Positions 54,270-62,287 of a stretch of DNA of 64,000 nt are shown here, in pieces. The notes beneath the pieces were generated by a model that was not told where the DNA came from, did not search any database, and saw nothing but the letters and a program-made list of their open reading frames with translations. The stretch is from positions 1-64,000 of the forward strand of contig JAILJR010000031.1 in assembly GCA_024694565.1 (NCBI GenBank), read 5' to 3'. The DNA comes from Butyrivibrio sp. (lineage in GTDB: Bacteria > Bacillota > Clostridia > Lachnospirales > Lachnospiraceae). The position numbers were made by a program, and so were the translations under genes. Every line of letters begins with the position of its first letter. The first letter of the stretch is position 1.

Positions 54270-54773
54270 TCACTCCTGCGTATCTTCTTTTCTCAGCTGC
54301 CTGATCATATTTGACGAATAAATAAGCGTTCCCAATACATAAATTGTAGTTAAATCTACAAGGAACGAGGCCAATGTGGTCTCGATATTATCCAGATCCT
54401 TAAAGTCATCGATATATGTTCCAAAACTAAGTACGGAGAGTACCAGTAAAATTATAGCCCCGACATAATATCCCTTTTTGCAGGGCAGTCCCTTGGCATC
54501 CCTTGAAGCATTCCTTCCGATATAGAAATGGATTCTGAAAATTATGAATGATATCAAAAGGATTATAGCCACTATGATCACAATAACAAGCACAGCAGCA
54601 GCCACTTCCTCCTGCTGGGCATCTTCAAGAATAAGGTTCAGACTTGAACTTGTAGACAATAAGATCTGAATAAAGACTTTCACTATGCTCCAGGCACCCA
54701 GAATTACCACACCTACCCCACTCACATTGAGATAGTCCTCATATCGCCTGAGCTTGACTTTATCACTGTTCAT
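54270..54773 (-). CDS. Small membrane protein of unknown function
   Basis: The product is 167 aa with about four predicted helices (GVGVVILGAWSIVKVFIQILL; AAAVLVIVIIVAIILLISFIIF; YYVGAIILLVLSVLSFG; LVDLTTIYVLGTLIY) and charged cytoplasmic ends. I do not recognise a family. It is first in the three-gene unit with the DUF6765-like and HdeD-like genes and divergent from the MBOAT gene, so a membrane-associated function is shared by the set. Confidence 0.6.
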   Translation of the reverse strand: MNSDKVKLRRYEDYLNVSGVGVVILGAWSIVKVFIQILLSTSSSLNLILEDAQQEEVAAAVLVIVIIVAIILLISFIIFRIHFYIGRNASRDAKGLPCKKGYYVGAIILLVLSVLSFGTYIDDFKDLDNIETTLASFLVDLTTIYVLGTLIYSSNMIRQLRKEDTQE

Positions 54774-54948
54774 AGCTTTTTCCTTTCCTTCTCGGTAAGA
54801 AATATAAACTGCTGCATAATTATTTCATCCGCAGCCTTAATTATACCATATTCCGTTTATCCATTTTATAAAAAAGGATAAAGCGCGATGGCATGCCTCC
54901 CCCGGCCGGCTCATTTTTTCCGCTGATTACTAGTCTGTTGATTAATGC

Positions 54949-54954
54949 TATAAT
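54949..54954 (+). promoter_or_regulatory. Extended -10 promoter of MBOAT gene
   Basis: TGCTATAAT gives a TGn extended -10 with a perfect TATAAT about 40 bp before the start. The -35 is weak. Confidence 0.45.
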
Positions 54955-54992
54955 GGTTTGGAGTTTACTGTACAGAAAGGAACAATTTATCA

Positions 54993-56471
54993 ATGCTATT
55001 CAACTCTTTGCAGTTTTTAATATTTTTCCCCATAGTGCTGTGTGTGTTTTATGTGATTCCGGAAAAGCTGAAAAGGCCGTGGCTTCTGATAGCCAGCTAT
55101 TTCTTTTACATGTGCTGGAATGCAAGATATGCCCTGCTGCTTCTCACATCCACAGCTGTCACCTTCGCAAGCGGCATACTTATAGAGAGGGCAAGAGAAA
55201 AGGATCCCCCCCGCATGAAGCCCGTTGTTGCGGCAAGCTTTGTGATCAACTTAAGCATTCTGTTTTTCTTCAAATACTTCAATTTTACAGTGAATCTTCT
55301 GCAAAATATTGCCGCCCTGTTCCACATAACGCTAAATGCACCCGTCCTTGATGTCATCCTTCCGGTAGGTATTTCTTTTTACACCTTCCAGGCGCTGAGC
55401 TATACCGTCGACGTATACAGGCGCGATGTCGAGGCTGAAAAGAGCTTTGTGACCTATGCACTTTACGTCTCGTTCTTTCCGCAGCTTGTGGCGGGCCCCA
55501 TAGAGAGATCAAAAAATCTCCTGCAGCAGCTTAAGGTCTTTAAGAAGTTTGACTACAGAAGATTCCTGGATGGCTCTATGATCATGCTGTGGGGATACTT
55601 CCTGAAGGTTGTTCTTGCTGACAGGATTTCAGTCTTTGTTGATACAGTTTACAGAGACATCCCGACCTACGGCGGCATGTACCTCATCGTAGCGACTATT
55701 CTTTTTGCCATACAGATCTACTGCGACTTTGCAGGCTACTCCACCATAGCAGTTGGCGCAGCCAAAATTCTTGGCATCAATATAATGGAAAACTTTAAGG
55801 CGCCCTACCTGTCAACCTCCGTTGGCATGTTCTGGCGCAACTGGCACATCTCCCTCACCTCCTGGTTTAAGGATTATCTCTATATTCCTCTTGGCGGAAG
55901 CCGTAAGGGCAAGGGAAGAAAATATATGAACAAGCTCATTGTTTTCCTTGTCAGCGGCCTGTGGCACGGAGCGGATCTTTCCTTCGTTGTATGGGGTGGT
56001 CTGAACGGAATCTATCAGATCATTGGTGAGGTCCTTTTGCCCTTCAGAACAAAGGTAAACAGCACCTTCAATCTAAGCAGGGATACCATCGGGCATAAGG
56101 CTATGGAAGCACTTATCACATTTATTCTGGTGGATTTTGCCTGGATATTCTTCAGAGCCCAGAGCATTTCTGATGCCGTTATGGTAATAAAATCCATTTT
56201 TACAACCTATAACCCATGGATACTTTTTGACGGTTCTTTATACAATTGCGGTCTTAACAGCAAGGAATTCTGGTTCATGATCACATGCATTCTGATTCTG
56301 TTATGGAGTGATGTCCAGAAGAAAAAGAATGTAATCATCAGAGACGTTATCCTTGCCCAGGACGGATGGTGCAAGGTCCTTATTATTGCGGTTGCCATAT
56401 CCGCAATCCTGATATTTGGAGTCTGGGGAACAGGTTATAATGACAGCAGCTTTATCTATTTTCAATTCTGA
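54993..56471 (+). CDS. MBOAT-family O-acyltransferase (AlgI/DltB type)
   Basis: The product is 492 aa with about ten or more membrane helices. Family motifs are YFFYMCWNARYALLL and FFKYFNF near the start, QLVAGPIER, MFWRNWHISLTSWFKDYLYIPLGGS, and the catalytic-His block GLWHGADLSFVVWGGLNG. These proteins pass acyl groups, usually acetyl, across the membrane to extracytoplasmic polymers. The next gene, 11 bp on, encodes an SGNH-type partner like AlgJ/AlgX or DltD, so wall polysaccharide or exopolymer acetylation is likely. The polymer is unknown. Confidence 0.93.
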   Translation: MLFNSLQFLIFFPIVLCVFYVIPEKLKRPWLLIASYFFYMCWNARYALLLLTSTAVTFASGILIERAREKDPPRMKPVVAASFVINLSILFFFKYFNFTVNLLQNIAALFHITLNAPVLDVILPVGISFYTFQALSYTVDVYRRDVEAEKSFVTYALYVSFFPQLVAGPIERSKNLLQQLKVFKKFDYRRFLDGSMIMLWGYFLKVVLADRISVFVDTVYRDIPTYGGMYLIVATILFAIQIYCDFAGYSTIAVGAAKILGINIMENFKAPYLSTSVGMFWRNWHISLTSWFKDYLYIPLGGSRKGKGRKYMNKLIVFLVSGLWHGADLSFVVWGGLNGIYQIIGEVLLPFRTKVNSTFNLSRDTIGHKAMEALITFILVDFAWIFFRAQSISDAVMVIKSIFTTYNPWILFDGSLYNCGLNSKEFWFMITCILILLWSDVQKKKNVIIRDVILAQDGWCKVLIIAVAISAILIFGVWGTGYNDSSFIYFQF

Positions 56472-56482
56472 TGGTGGTGAAT

Positions 56483-57997
56483 ATGCAGATCAATAACAAC
56501 AATAAAAAACTCATATCTTTTATCAGAATAGTCATGGTCCTGCTGATTGTTCTGGTTATTTGCACAGCTGCCGCATGTATCACCAAGCGAAAAGAGAGCG
56601 ACAGGAAATATTCAGATTTCAAGGAAAATGCACGGAACATAGACGTTCTTTTTCTTGGCTCCTCCCATGTGCTCAACGGCATCAATCCTGCAGTCATCTA
56701 TTCCAAAACAGGCATAACCTCTTACAACATGGGAAAACCCGGCGGCATGGTTCCCGAGTCCTACTGGACCTACAGACTTGCCAGACAGTACGGAAAGCCC
56801 AAATGTGTCGTAATAGACCTGTGGTCACTGGATCGGGATTACAAGTATCTTGATATAATGACCGGGAGCAACGATGATGATGAAATTCGAAATTCCGTTT
56901 CACTCCTCCACACCAACATGGATACATGGCCTTTGTCAAAAACAAAGATTGATGCTGCAAACGATCTTCTGAGCAGCAGCAAGGTCCGGGCGGAATTTCT
57001 TTTTCCGTTTTCTCTCTATCACAGCAGATGGAGTACGGTTCGCAAGGATGATTTTATCCTGGATAACAGCAAATCCGAGAGTAATTATTTCGTTCTTGGC
57101 TCTGAACCCCGGGAAGAGATCTATATAGAACACAACCCCAATGAGCCGGATAACAAGAGCGCAACTCTCTCAGAAGAGACCGTAAGTACACAGTACCTGA
57201 GAAGACTTATAGAAGAATGCAGTTCAGAAGGCATAGAAGTGATAATGACCTTTTTGCCGATGACCTACTCACACTATCAGGATTTTCAGGCGTCAAACTA
57301 CGGAAAGCAGCTGGCTGATGAATATGGTCTTGAATTTATAAGCCTTCTTGATCACAGTACACTTTCACTGATTGACTTTACATCAGATATGAGCGATGAG
57401 TCTCACCTTAATGAATCAGGAATGTACAAGGTCTCCGAGTATATCGCAGGCAGGCTCGCAGACAGAGATTACCTTAAAGATCACCGCGGCGAAGCCGGCT
57501 ACGAATTCTTTGAGAGCGCATGTCACAAATGGCATACGAATCAGTTCAACCAGCTGCTTGCTGAGGAGCACCTCTACAGAAAGCTGAACCTGATAAATAT
57601 ACTGAACGCCAATGTTGCACTGCTCATACGGGCTGACTCTCCCGCTCTGAAGGATTCCTATATCCGCACTCTGATAACAAAAATTGCAGGATCCGATAAA
57701 ATAGATGCTTCTTCAGGCTCCGGTGGCCCATACTTCCTTTTAAAAGAGACTCTTCCGGATACCGGGGAAACCAGAATATTTGAGCAGAGCGGCGAAAGTC
57801 AGGACACCGGTATCCCTACCTGTTCCGGAACCGGAGAATATGTTGGCCTGAAGGATTTCGTTGGCTTCTATATAAACGGCGACTACGACAACAACTACTT
57901 CGACATGGAGGACAACTATTACTCAGACTTACAGCTCCTGATACTTGAAGATGACGACAGCATACTTGACGCAAAATACTTTACAGGTGAATGGTGA
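56483..57997 (+). CDS. SGNH/DltD-AlgJ-like membrane-anchored acyltransferase partner
   Basis: The product is 504 aa from ATG 56483. An N-terminal signal anchor is at about 13-33 (IRIVMVLLIVLVICTAAA). The block DVLFLGSSHVLNGINP supplies the nucleophile Ser, and YNMGKPGG... and DESHLNESGMYKVS near residue 305 supply the Asp/His pair of the SGNH triad. The C-terminal 150 residues have no clear family. It probably accepts acetyl from the MBOAT protein and modifies a surface polymer. It is the last gene of the pair, followed by a strong terminator. Confidence 0.82.
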   Translation: MQINNNNKKLISFIRIVMVLLIVLVICTAAACITKRKESDRKYSDFKENARNIDVLFLGSSHVLNGINPAVIYSKTGITSYNMGKPGGMVPESYWTYRLARQYGKPKCVVIDLWSLDRDYKYLDIMTGSNDDDEIRNSVSLLHTNMDTWPLSKTKIDAANDLLSSSKVRAEFLFPFSLYHSRWSTVRKDDFILDNSKSESNYFVLGSEPREEIYIEHNPNEPDNKSATLSEETVSTQYLRRLIEECSSEGIEVIMTFLPMTYSHYQDFQASNYGKQLADEYGLEFISLLDHSTLSLIDFTSDMSDESHLNESGMYKVSEYIAGRLADRDYLKDHRGEAGYEFFESACHKWHTNQFNQLLAEEHLYRKLNLINILNANVALLIRADSPALKDSYIRTLITKIAGSDKIDASSGSGGPYFLLKETLPDTGETRIFEQSGESQDTGIPTCSGTGEYVGLKDFVGFYINGDYDNNYFDMEDNYYSDLQLLILEDDDSILDAKYFTGEW

Positions 57998-58055
57998 GCC
58001 GCTGTTTAGTTCATCTGGCACGCAGCGATATGAAACAAATTTTAATCTGAAATAA

Positions 58056-58103
58056 GGACAGGCACTTTGCAGCAACTATCGCAAAGTGCCTGTCCATCTT
58101 TTT
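58056..58103 (+). terminator. Terminator of MBOAT/SGNH pair
   Basis: The perfect 15-bp stem GGACAGGCACTTTGC / GCAAAGTGCCTGTCC has a 10-base loop and is followed by TTTTTT. Confidence 0.92.
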
Positions 58104-58111
58104 TGTTTTCG

Positions 58112-58260
58112 AATATTTAAAATGTCTTGCATACATGAAGAATGGTTCATTCTATGACATCGACCAGGGTGCTGCACCGGATTTCATGATCCCTGATCCA
58201 GCACTGCTTTATGACAGAAAGTATATGGCAGACTACGTCAACAAGCTTTTAGGCAAGTAA
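58112..58260 (+). pseudogene. C-terminal remnant of a probable S41-type peptidase
   Basis: A short open segment ends at TAA 58258-58260 and encodes YDIDQGAAPDFMIPDP then LLYDRKYMADYVNKL. This (D/E)xGxxPD...YDRxxLxxYIN pattern resembles the end of S41 C-terminal processing-type peptidases found in related clostridia. No catalytic part, start codon or ribosome site is present, and the terminator of the previous gene lies directly upstream. A second terminator (58463) still follows, so it looks like the tail of a deleted gene. The family call rests on recall of the tail pattern. Confidence 0.5.
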
Positions 58261-58299
58261 TGCATGTCTATATACCTGCTAAGGAACTGCAGCAGAATT

Positions 58300-58411
58300 A
58301 ACTGAACAATTTACGCAGGATGAATTTTCAAACGCAAGGAAGAAAATGTAGGCAATGCCGAGGCTTTCTGACGCGGCATTTGGAAATTAAGACAAGTAAA
58401 TTGTTCAAGTT
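58300..58411. repeat. Intergenic inverted repeat
   Basis: The arms AACTGAACAATTTAC (58300-58314) and GTAAATTGTTCAAGTT (58396-58411) surround about 80 bp of non-coding sequence with a short GC-rich centre. It lies in the 58261-58657 gap between the S41 remnant and the ketoisomerase-like gene. Confidence 0.55.
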
Positions 58412-58462
58412 ATTTAGCTACATTTCCTAAGGATTGTAGATAAGTAAATAATTAAAAATAAG

Positions 58463-58506
58463 TTCAGGCCCTTTGCGGAATCTCCCACAAAGGGCTTGAA
58501 TCTCTT
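58463..58506 (+). terminator. Terminator-like hairpin after S41 remnant
   Basis: The stem TTCAGGCCCTTTG / CAAAGGGCTTGAA (one wobble) is followed by TCTCTTTTT. Confidence 0.65.
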
Positions 58507-58657
58507 TTTCATTTTTTCCTTTTCCCAAAAACACCCTCCATCAACGACTGATGACAACGCAGCATCCGGAAAAATTATCGGCGGATTTGTTCCGGTTGTT
58601 TATTTTGGGTGTACCAGATATCCCTCTGAACTTCGCGCGCCTTTTGGAGGCTGTTCA

Positions 58658-59080
58658 TTATTCGGATTCATTGACTTCCTTTAAAAACTCATCATAGTCA
58701 CGAATATACTCACTGTCAATGTAATGCTCGCTGGCAAGAACAAGCAGCACGGAATCAGGAGAAAAATCGTACATTTCCTTCCATACCATTGGCCCGATAT
58801 ACAGCCCCATTCTTGGCTTATCGAGTACTATGATATCTTTTTTCTTTCCATCGTCCACCAGGACCTTGCTGCTGCCGCTTACATTAATAAGAACAAACCT
58901 GGTATAGCGATTGGCATGTATACCGCGTCTGATATCCGGATCTGACCCTGACAGATAAAAAACTCTTCTTATATCAAAGGGAATATCAAATCCGGAACCC
59001 TCGGCAACAACGAGATTCCCTCTCTCATCTCCATATTCTTTGAATAACAGTATCTTATAATTTTCTTTAATCTCACGCAT
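58658..59080 (-). CDS. WxcM/FdtA-type sugar 3,4-ketoisomerase
   Basis: The product is 140 aa from ATG 59080 (GAAGAGGT upstream), a single cupin domain. Typical features are YGDERGNLVVAEG near the start, IRRVFYLSG, RRGIHANRYTRFVLINVSG (the His of the RGxHAH-type block reads RGIHANR, so the second His is Asn) and a late MVWKEMYDFSPDSVLLVLAS. FdtA/QdtA enzymes isomerise dTDP-4-keto-6-deoxyglucose for surface sugars. The lost second His may alter activity. No other nucleotide-sugar genes are nearby, so this is an isolated copy among gene remnants. Confidence 0.75.
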   Translation of the reverse strand: MREIKENYKILLFKEYGDERGNLVVAEGSGFDIPFDIRRVFYLSGSDPDIRRGIHANRYTRFVLINVSGSSKVLVDDGKKKDIIVLDKPRMGLYIGPMVWKEMYDFSPDSVLLVLASEHYIDSEYIRDYDEFLKEVNESE

Positions 59081-59168
59081 ATTTATTACCTCTTCGCCAC
59101 AAAGTGCCTGACCCCCTGTTTCTAAATAACATGTTGTTCGCAATGTGCTCTTTCCAGATGAATCTGTA

Positions 59169-59215
59169 CAAAAATGAATCAGGCACTATGCAGACCTTTC
59201 TGCACGGCGCCTGAC
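59169..59215 (-). terminator. Terminator of M13 peptidase remnant
   Basis: The hairpin GTCAGGCGCCGTGCAGA / TCTGCATAGTGCCTGA is followed on the minus strand by ATTTTTG. It lies about 35 bp beyond the M13 stop and is retained although the gene is broken. Confidence 0.7.
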
Positions 59216-59248
59216 CAGTTTATTTATGAACAGTTCCTAACCCAAACT

Positions 59249-60002
59249 TTACCATACAGTGATCCGATCCTCAGGGGCAAGGTACATTCCGTCGCCTTCC
59301 TTGATATCATAGGTCTCGATAAACTCATCATAGTTTTGTACAGGGATATTGCAGCGGTAGCACTCAACAGGATGCTCGTTAGTTACTATATAGAACTGCT
59401 CAGCTGCCTCATATCTGCAATTCTTCTGTATTGTTGCAAGCTGCGTGAAGAACATGTCATAGTCAAAGTTTTCCTGCTTCTTTGCTATTGAAAGAAGGCA
59501 CTTGACTGAACCAAGGTCTCCTATGGCTTCACTCTGAACCATAGCTGCACCGCGGTCTCCGTAAGGGTCATCGGAAATCTGTGGTGTGGGAACAAGTGCG
59601 CTGTTTTGCCTCGTTTAACCTGTCAATCTGCTCCGTCCTGGAAGAGGCGTTGGACTCTCCTTCATTGATCTTTACTGTCTCAGCCCAGTCGCGGTTAATA
59701 TATGCTGCAAAATCGTCCTCCAGGCGGATCTCTCCCACACCCTCATAGGCTCCGAAAAGACCGGAGTCAATCCACTAGGCTCCCGGACGGTCTGCTGAAG
59801 CCTTATCATCAGCAGCGGTGGCTTCTGCTGAAGCATCTGCAGATGCAGCTTCCTTGCCGTCATCGCTCGCCTTGTCTGCGCTCTGCTGTTCATTCCCGGA
59901 ATCGACTGTTATATTGGTAGTCACTGTTGTTCCACAACCCGTGAGGATTGTGCCCACTGCCATAGTCAATGCCAAAATGCTACTGATCAGTTTCTTTTTC
60001 AT
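59249..60002 (-). pseudogene. M13 (neprilysin/PepO-type) metallopeptidase lipoprotein, deleted and disrupted
   Basis: Start ATG 60002 (GAGGAAA upstream); lipobox LTGC (Cys23) and a Ser/Ala/Asp-rich linker. The frame reaches TAG at 59775-59777, then continues open in the same frame with WIDSGLFGAYEGVGEIRLE, DDFAAYINRDWAETVKI, the N-terminal part of an M13 enzyme. A frameshift near 59600 leads to the C-terminal part (SEAIGDLGSVKCLLSIA ... TYDIKEGDGMYLAPEDRI, VW end). The core of some 400-500 residues, including HExxH, is absent. The functional peptidase is lost; the truncated lipoprotein of about 75 residues could still be made. Confidence 0.8.
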
Positions 60003-60190
60003 TAGTTTCCTCATCTATTGACGCCAGTTAATATCTGACTTATTCCGGTCGTATACGGATACCGTATGCACCCAAAGGACGTGCGCTAACGGTATCCGGC
60101 TCCTTATCAGACAGGTGTACTCTGCCGTTAAAGCTTAAGTTCCATAATCCGGTATGCCCTGTTGAGATTATTTCTTTTGTTAAAAATATG

Positions 60191-60335
60191 GTAACTATTC
60201 AGAGCCAGGACTCGGAAACGCAAGCGTTTCCTCGCTGTCGGGTATCCGCCAAATGGAATTATTTGAAAATGCATCTGCTCGAGCCAGCTTGGCACATGCA
60301 TTTTCAAATATTTCCGCCTGGCTCTGAATAGTTAC
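60191..60335. repeat. 145-bp perfect-ended inverted repeat element
   Basis: The 19-bp ends are exact inverted copies (60191-60209 GTAACTATTCAGAGCCAGG; 60317-60335). Inside, ATTTGAAAATGCAT (60261-60274) and ATGCATTTTCAAAT (60296-60309) form a second exact pair. There is no coding frame. Its size and ends suggest a miniature transposable element or a structured RNA. The remaining parts of 60003-60457 hold a short ACGGATACCGT/ACGGTATCCG palindrome and nothing else identified. Confidence 0.7.
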
Positions 60336-60457
60336 AAAATATGTACATTCACGGATTTCCTAACCGAAACAGTATCTTTCATTAATATACCATATTACGT
60401 TCATTCTCTTTGTTAAATTTGTATAAACTATGACCCAGACCCCAAAAGCTCACAGTA

Positions 60458-61294
60458 TCAGAACCTGCGCTCTCCAAAGTTTATGTTCCGTCCCTTTTTG
60501 CCGGGGAAAAGACGATTTGTTATCTTTACTGTCGCTTCGCTATGCCTTCTAATTATGAACTTTGTATCCTTTGGATACTTACCGGCAACGTTCATTACTG
60601 CATGGCGGATCATACAGATAAGATTTTTCGTGTGTTCATCTCCATGAAAGGACAACAGACACGGGATCAGACTCTGGCACGGCAGCCTGTGTATGAGAAA
60701 CATTCCCGTTATCCATTTGCCGGTCCTGATGCAGCAGGAAATGTCCTCATCAAAAAAACTCCTGTCGATCGTGTCAAGATCATTCATCAGACCTGTTATA
60801 TGATTGTACAGACTAAGTGATGTTCCATACCAGTAGCCGCCATCTGATATATCCTTCAGGTCCACAACATCTGCAGAAATATCCGAGTCAGGAAGCTTTA
60901 TATTTTCCAGGTCTCCCACAGTATAAATTATATCCCTGCTCTCTCTTACAGTAATGGTAAATCCGGCATCTTTTAGCGGCTCCAGCACGTTATCAGGTAT
61001 GTCATCCATCTCAAAGCATGCAAAAACCACGCCATCATCTTTTGTCTTTATGTCATGCACCTTCAAAAGTGCCGCGGCATACTCCTCTTTATCCGCATCA
61101 AAAAAAACTATCTCTTCCGAAATGCCTGTTGCTGCCTTATTGAGATATTTCCAGAAGATAGCGCCCACAGCCTTATCATCACATAAAGCCATAAGCCCCT
61201 TATAGCACAGCCGCCCCACATTTTCGGAGACGTCTGATTTTGAAAAAGGAAGGTAATCCCCAATGTTCCCTGAAGTGATCTCCACAATTTCCAT
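60458..61294 (-). CDS. GNAT-like protein, divergent
   Basis: The product is 278 aa with an AAAGGGG site. It opens with MEIVEITSGNIGDYLPF, and its first half has a GNAT-type alternation (GLMALCDDKAVGAIFWKY; AAALLKVHDIKTKDDGVVFACFEMDD). The second half, with SLYNHITGLMNDLDTIDRSF and FHGDEHTKNLICMIRHAV, is less typical. The acetyl-CoA loop (Q/RxxGxG/A) is not evident, so activity is uncertain. It follows the two-domain GNAT gene by 54 bp and is probably the last gene in an operon with it and the ABC1-type kinase. Confidence 0.55.
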   Translation of the reverse strand: MEIVEITSGNIGDYLPFSKSDVSENVGRLCYKGLMALCDDKAVGAIFWKYLNKAATGISEEIVFFDADKEEYAAALLKVHDIKTKDDGVVFACFEMDDIPDNVLEPLKDAGFTITVRESRDIIYTVGDLENIKLPDSDISADVVDLKDISDGGYWYGTSLSLYNHITGLMNDLDTIDRSFFDEDISCCIRTGKWITGMFLIHRLPCQSLIPCLLSFHGDEHTKNLICMIRHAVMNVAGKYPKDTKFIIRRHSEATVKITNRLFPGKKGRNINFGERRF

Positions 61295-61348
61295 ACTTTT
61301 TCACCCCTTTTAAAACACAACAGAGCCGTCATCAGAATCTTTAACTGA

Positions 61349-62287
61349 TCATTCACTTTTAGCCAGGACACTGCGTATATTGTAAAACTCATCAAAAGGC
61401 TCAAAGGAATACAGTACCTCATAATAGTCGTCAACCGAAGCAGAGCAGATTGATTCCTTTAAACATTCATCACCGAGAAGTCCAGTCAGAAGCTCTAAAT
61501 AGGCATCATCATATTTTAGGATATGAACGGACTTTTCTTCCCCGTACTTTTCTTTTGCGGCCATAAGAGCCCCGTGGCAGAGGGCAATACTGTCCATTCT
61601 GTCTTCGGAATAAATTCCGGTTATATACAGGTCATCCCCGCTGTACTGCACAAGGATTCCCCCTGTGATCCTGCCGCCATCGATAATAACCCTTGAAACG
61701 TCCCTGTCAGCAAATTCGTCAGTATATGCAGGTTCATATAAAAAGCCATGATCTCCCTTTTCAATTATCAATTCCTTAAATTCAAGGAGTTTCTGGTCAT
61801 CCAGGGAAGAGAGCGGCTTTGTCTTTTTATGCTTAGTAGCAGCCTCTCCAAGAAGGGGATTGTCCAGCAGATCTTTTATAACTTGGGTCCACTCCCCGGA
61901 AAAGTTCTCTTCATTTTCAAAAGAATACTCTGAAAGAAAATCATCCTCATAGAGGCAGATATCTTCTCTCCCAGGTACCTTGTCCCTGCTAAGATACAGC
62001 CTTTCAAAGCCTGAGGCCTGCGCCGCCTTAAATGCATATGCCATCAGCTCACTTCCAATGCCATGCATCCTAAACTCCGGTCTTACATATATCCACTCGA
62101 CTATTACCTTTTCGTCCATTATATGAAGTATCATAAGGCCGGCAGGGATATCCTCCCCGCCGTCCTTTCCTTCTGCAACACTGCCAATGCATACCCTGTC
62201 AGGGAACTCTGCCCTGTCAAGATACCCAAAGGGATCAAGGTCGGCAAAAAAATCAAAATGCTCTTCAATTATTATCGCTGTCCTCAT
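61349..62287 (-). CDS. Two-domain GNAT-family acetyltransferase
   Basis: The product is 312 aa. The N-terminal domain has the acetyl-CoA binding block EWIYVRPEFRMHGIGSELMAYAF (RxxGxG at about 80-85). The C-terminal half (TGGILVQYSGDDLYITGIY..., ALCHGALMAAKEKYG) looks like a second, degenerate GNAT unit. Substrate is unknown. Its start codon overlaps the stop of the preceding kinase gene (TAATG), indicating translational coupling and a shared role. Confidence 0.75.
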   Translation of the reverse strand: MRTAIIIEEHFDFFADLDPFGYLDRAEFPDRVCIGSVAEGKDGGEDIPAGLMILHIMDEKVIVEWIYVRPEFRMHGIGSELMAYAFKAAQASGFERLYLSRDKVPGREDICLYEDDFLSEYSFENEENFSGEWTQVIKDLLDNPLLGEAATKHKKTKPLSSLDDQKLLEFKELIIEKGDHGFLYEPAYTDEFADRDVSRVIIDGGRITGGILVQYSGDDLYITGIYSEDRMDSIALCHGALMAAKEKYGEEKSVHILKYDDAYLELLTGLLGDECLKESICSASVDDYYEVLYSFEPFDEFYNIRSVLAKSE

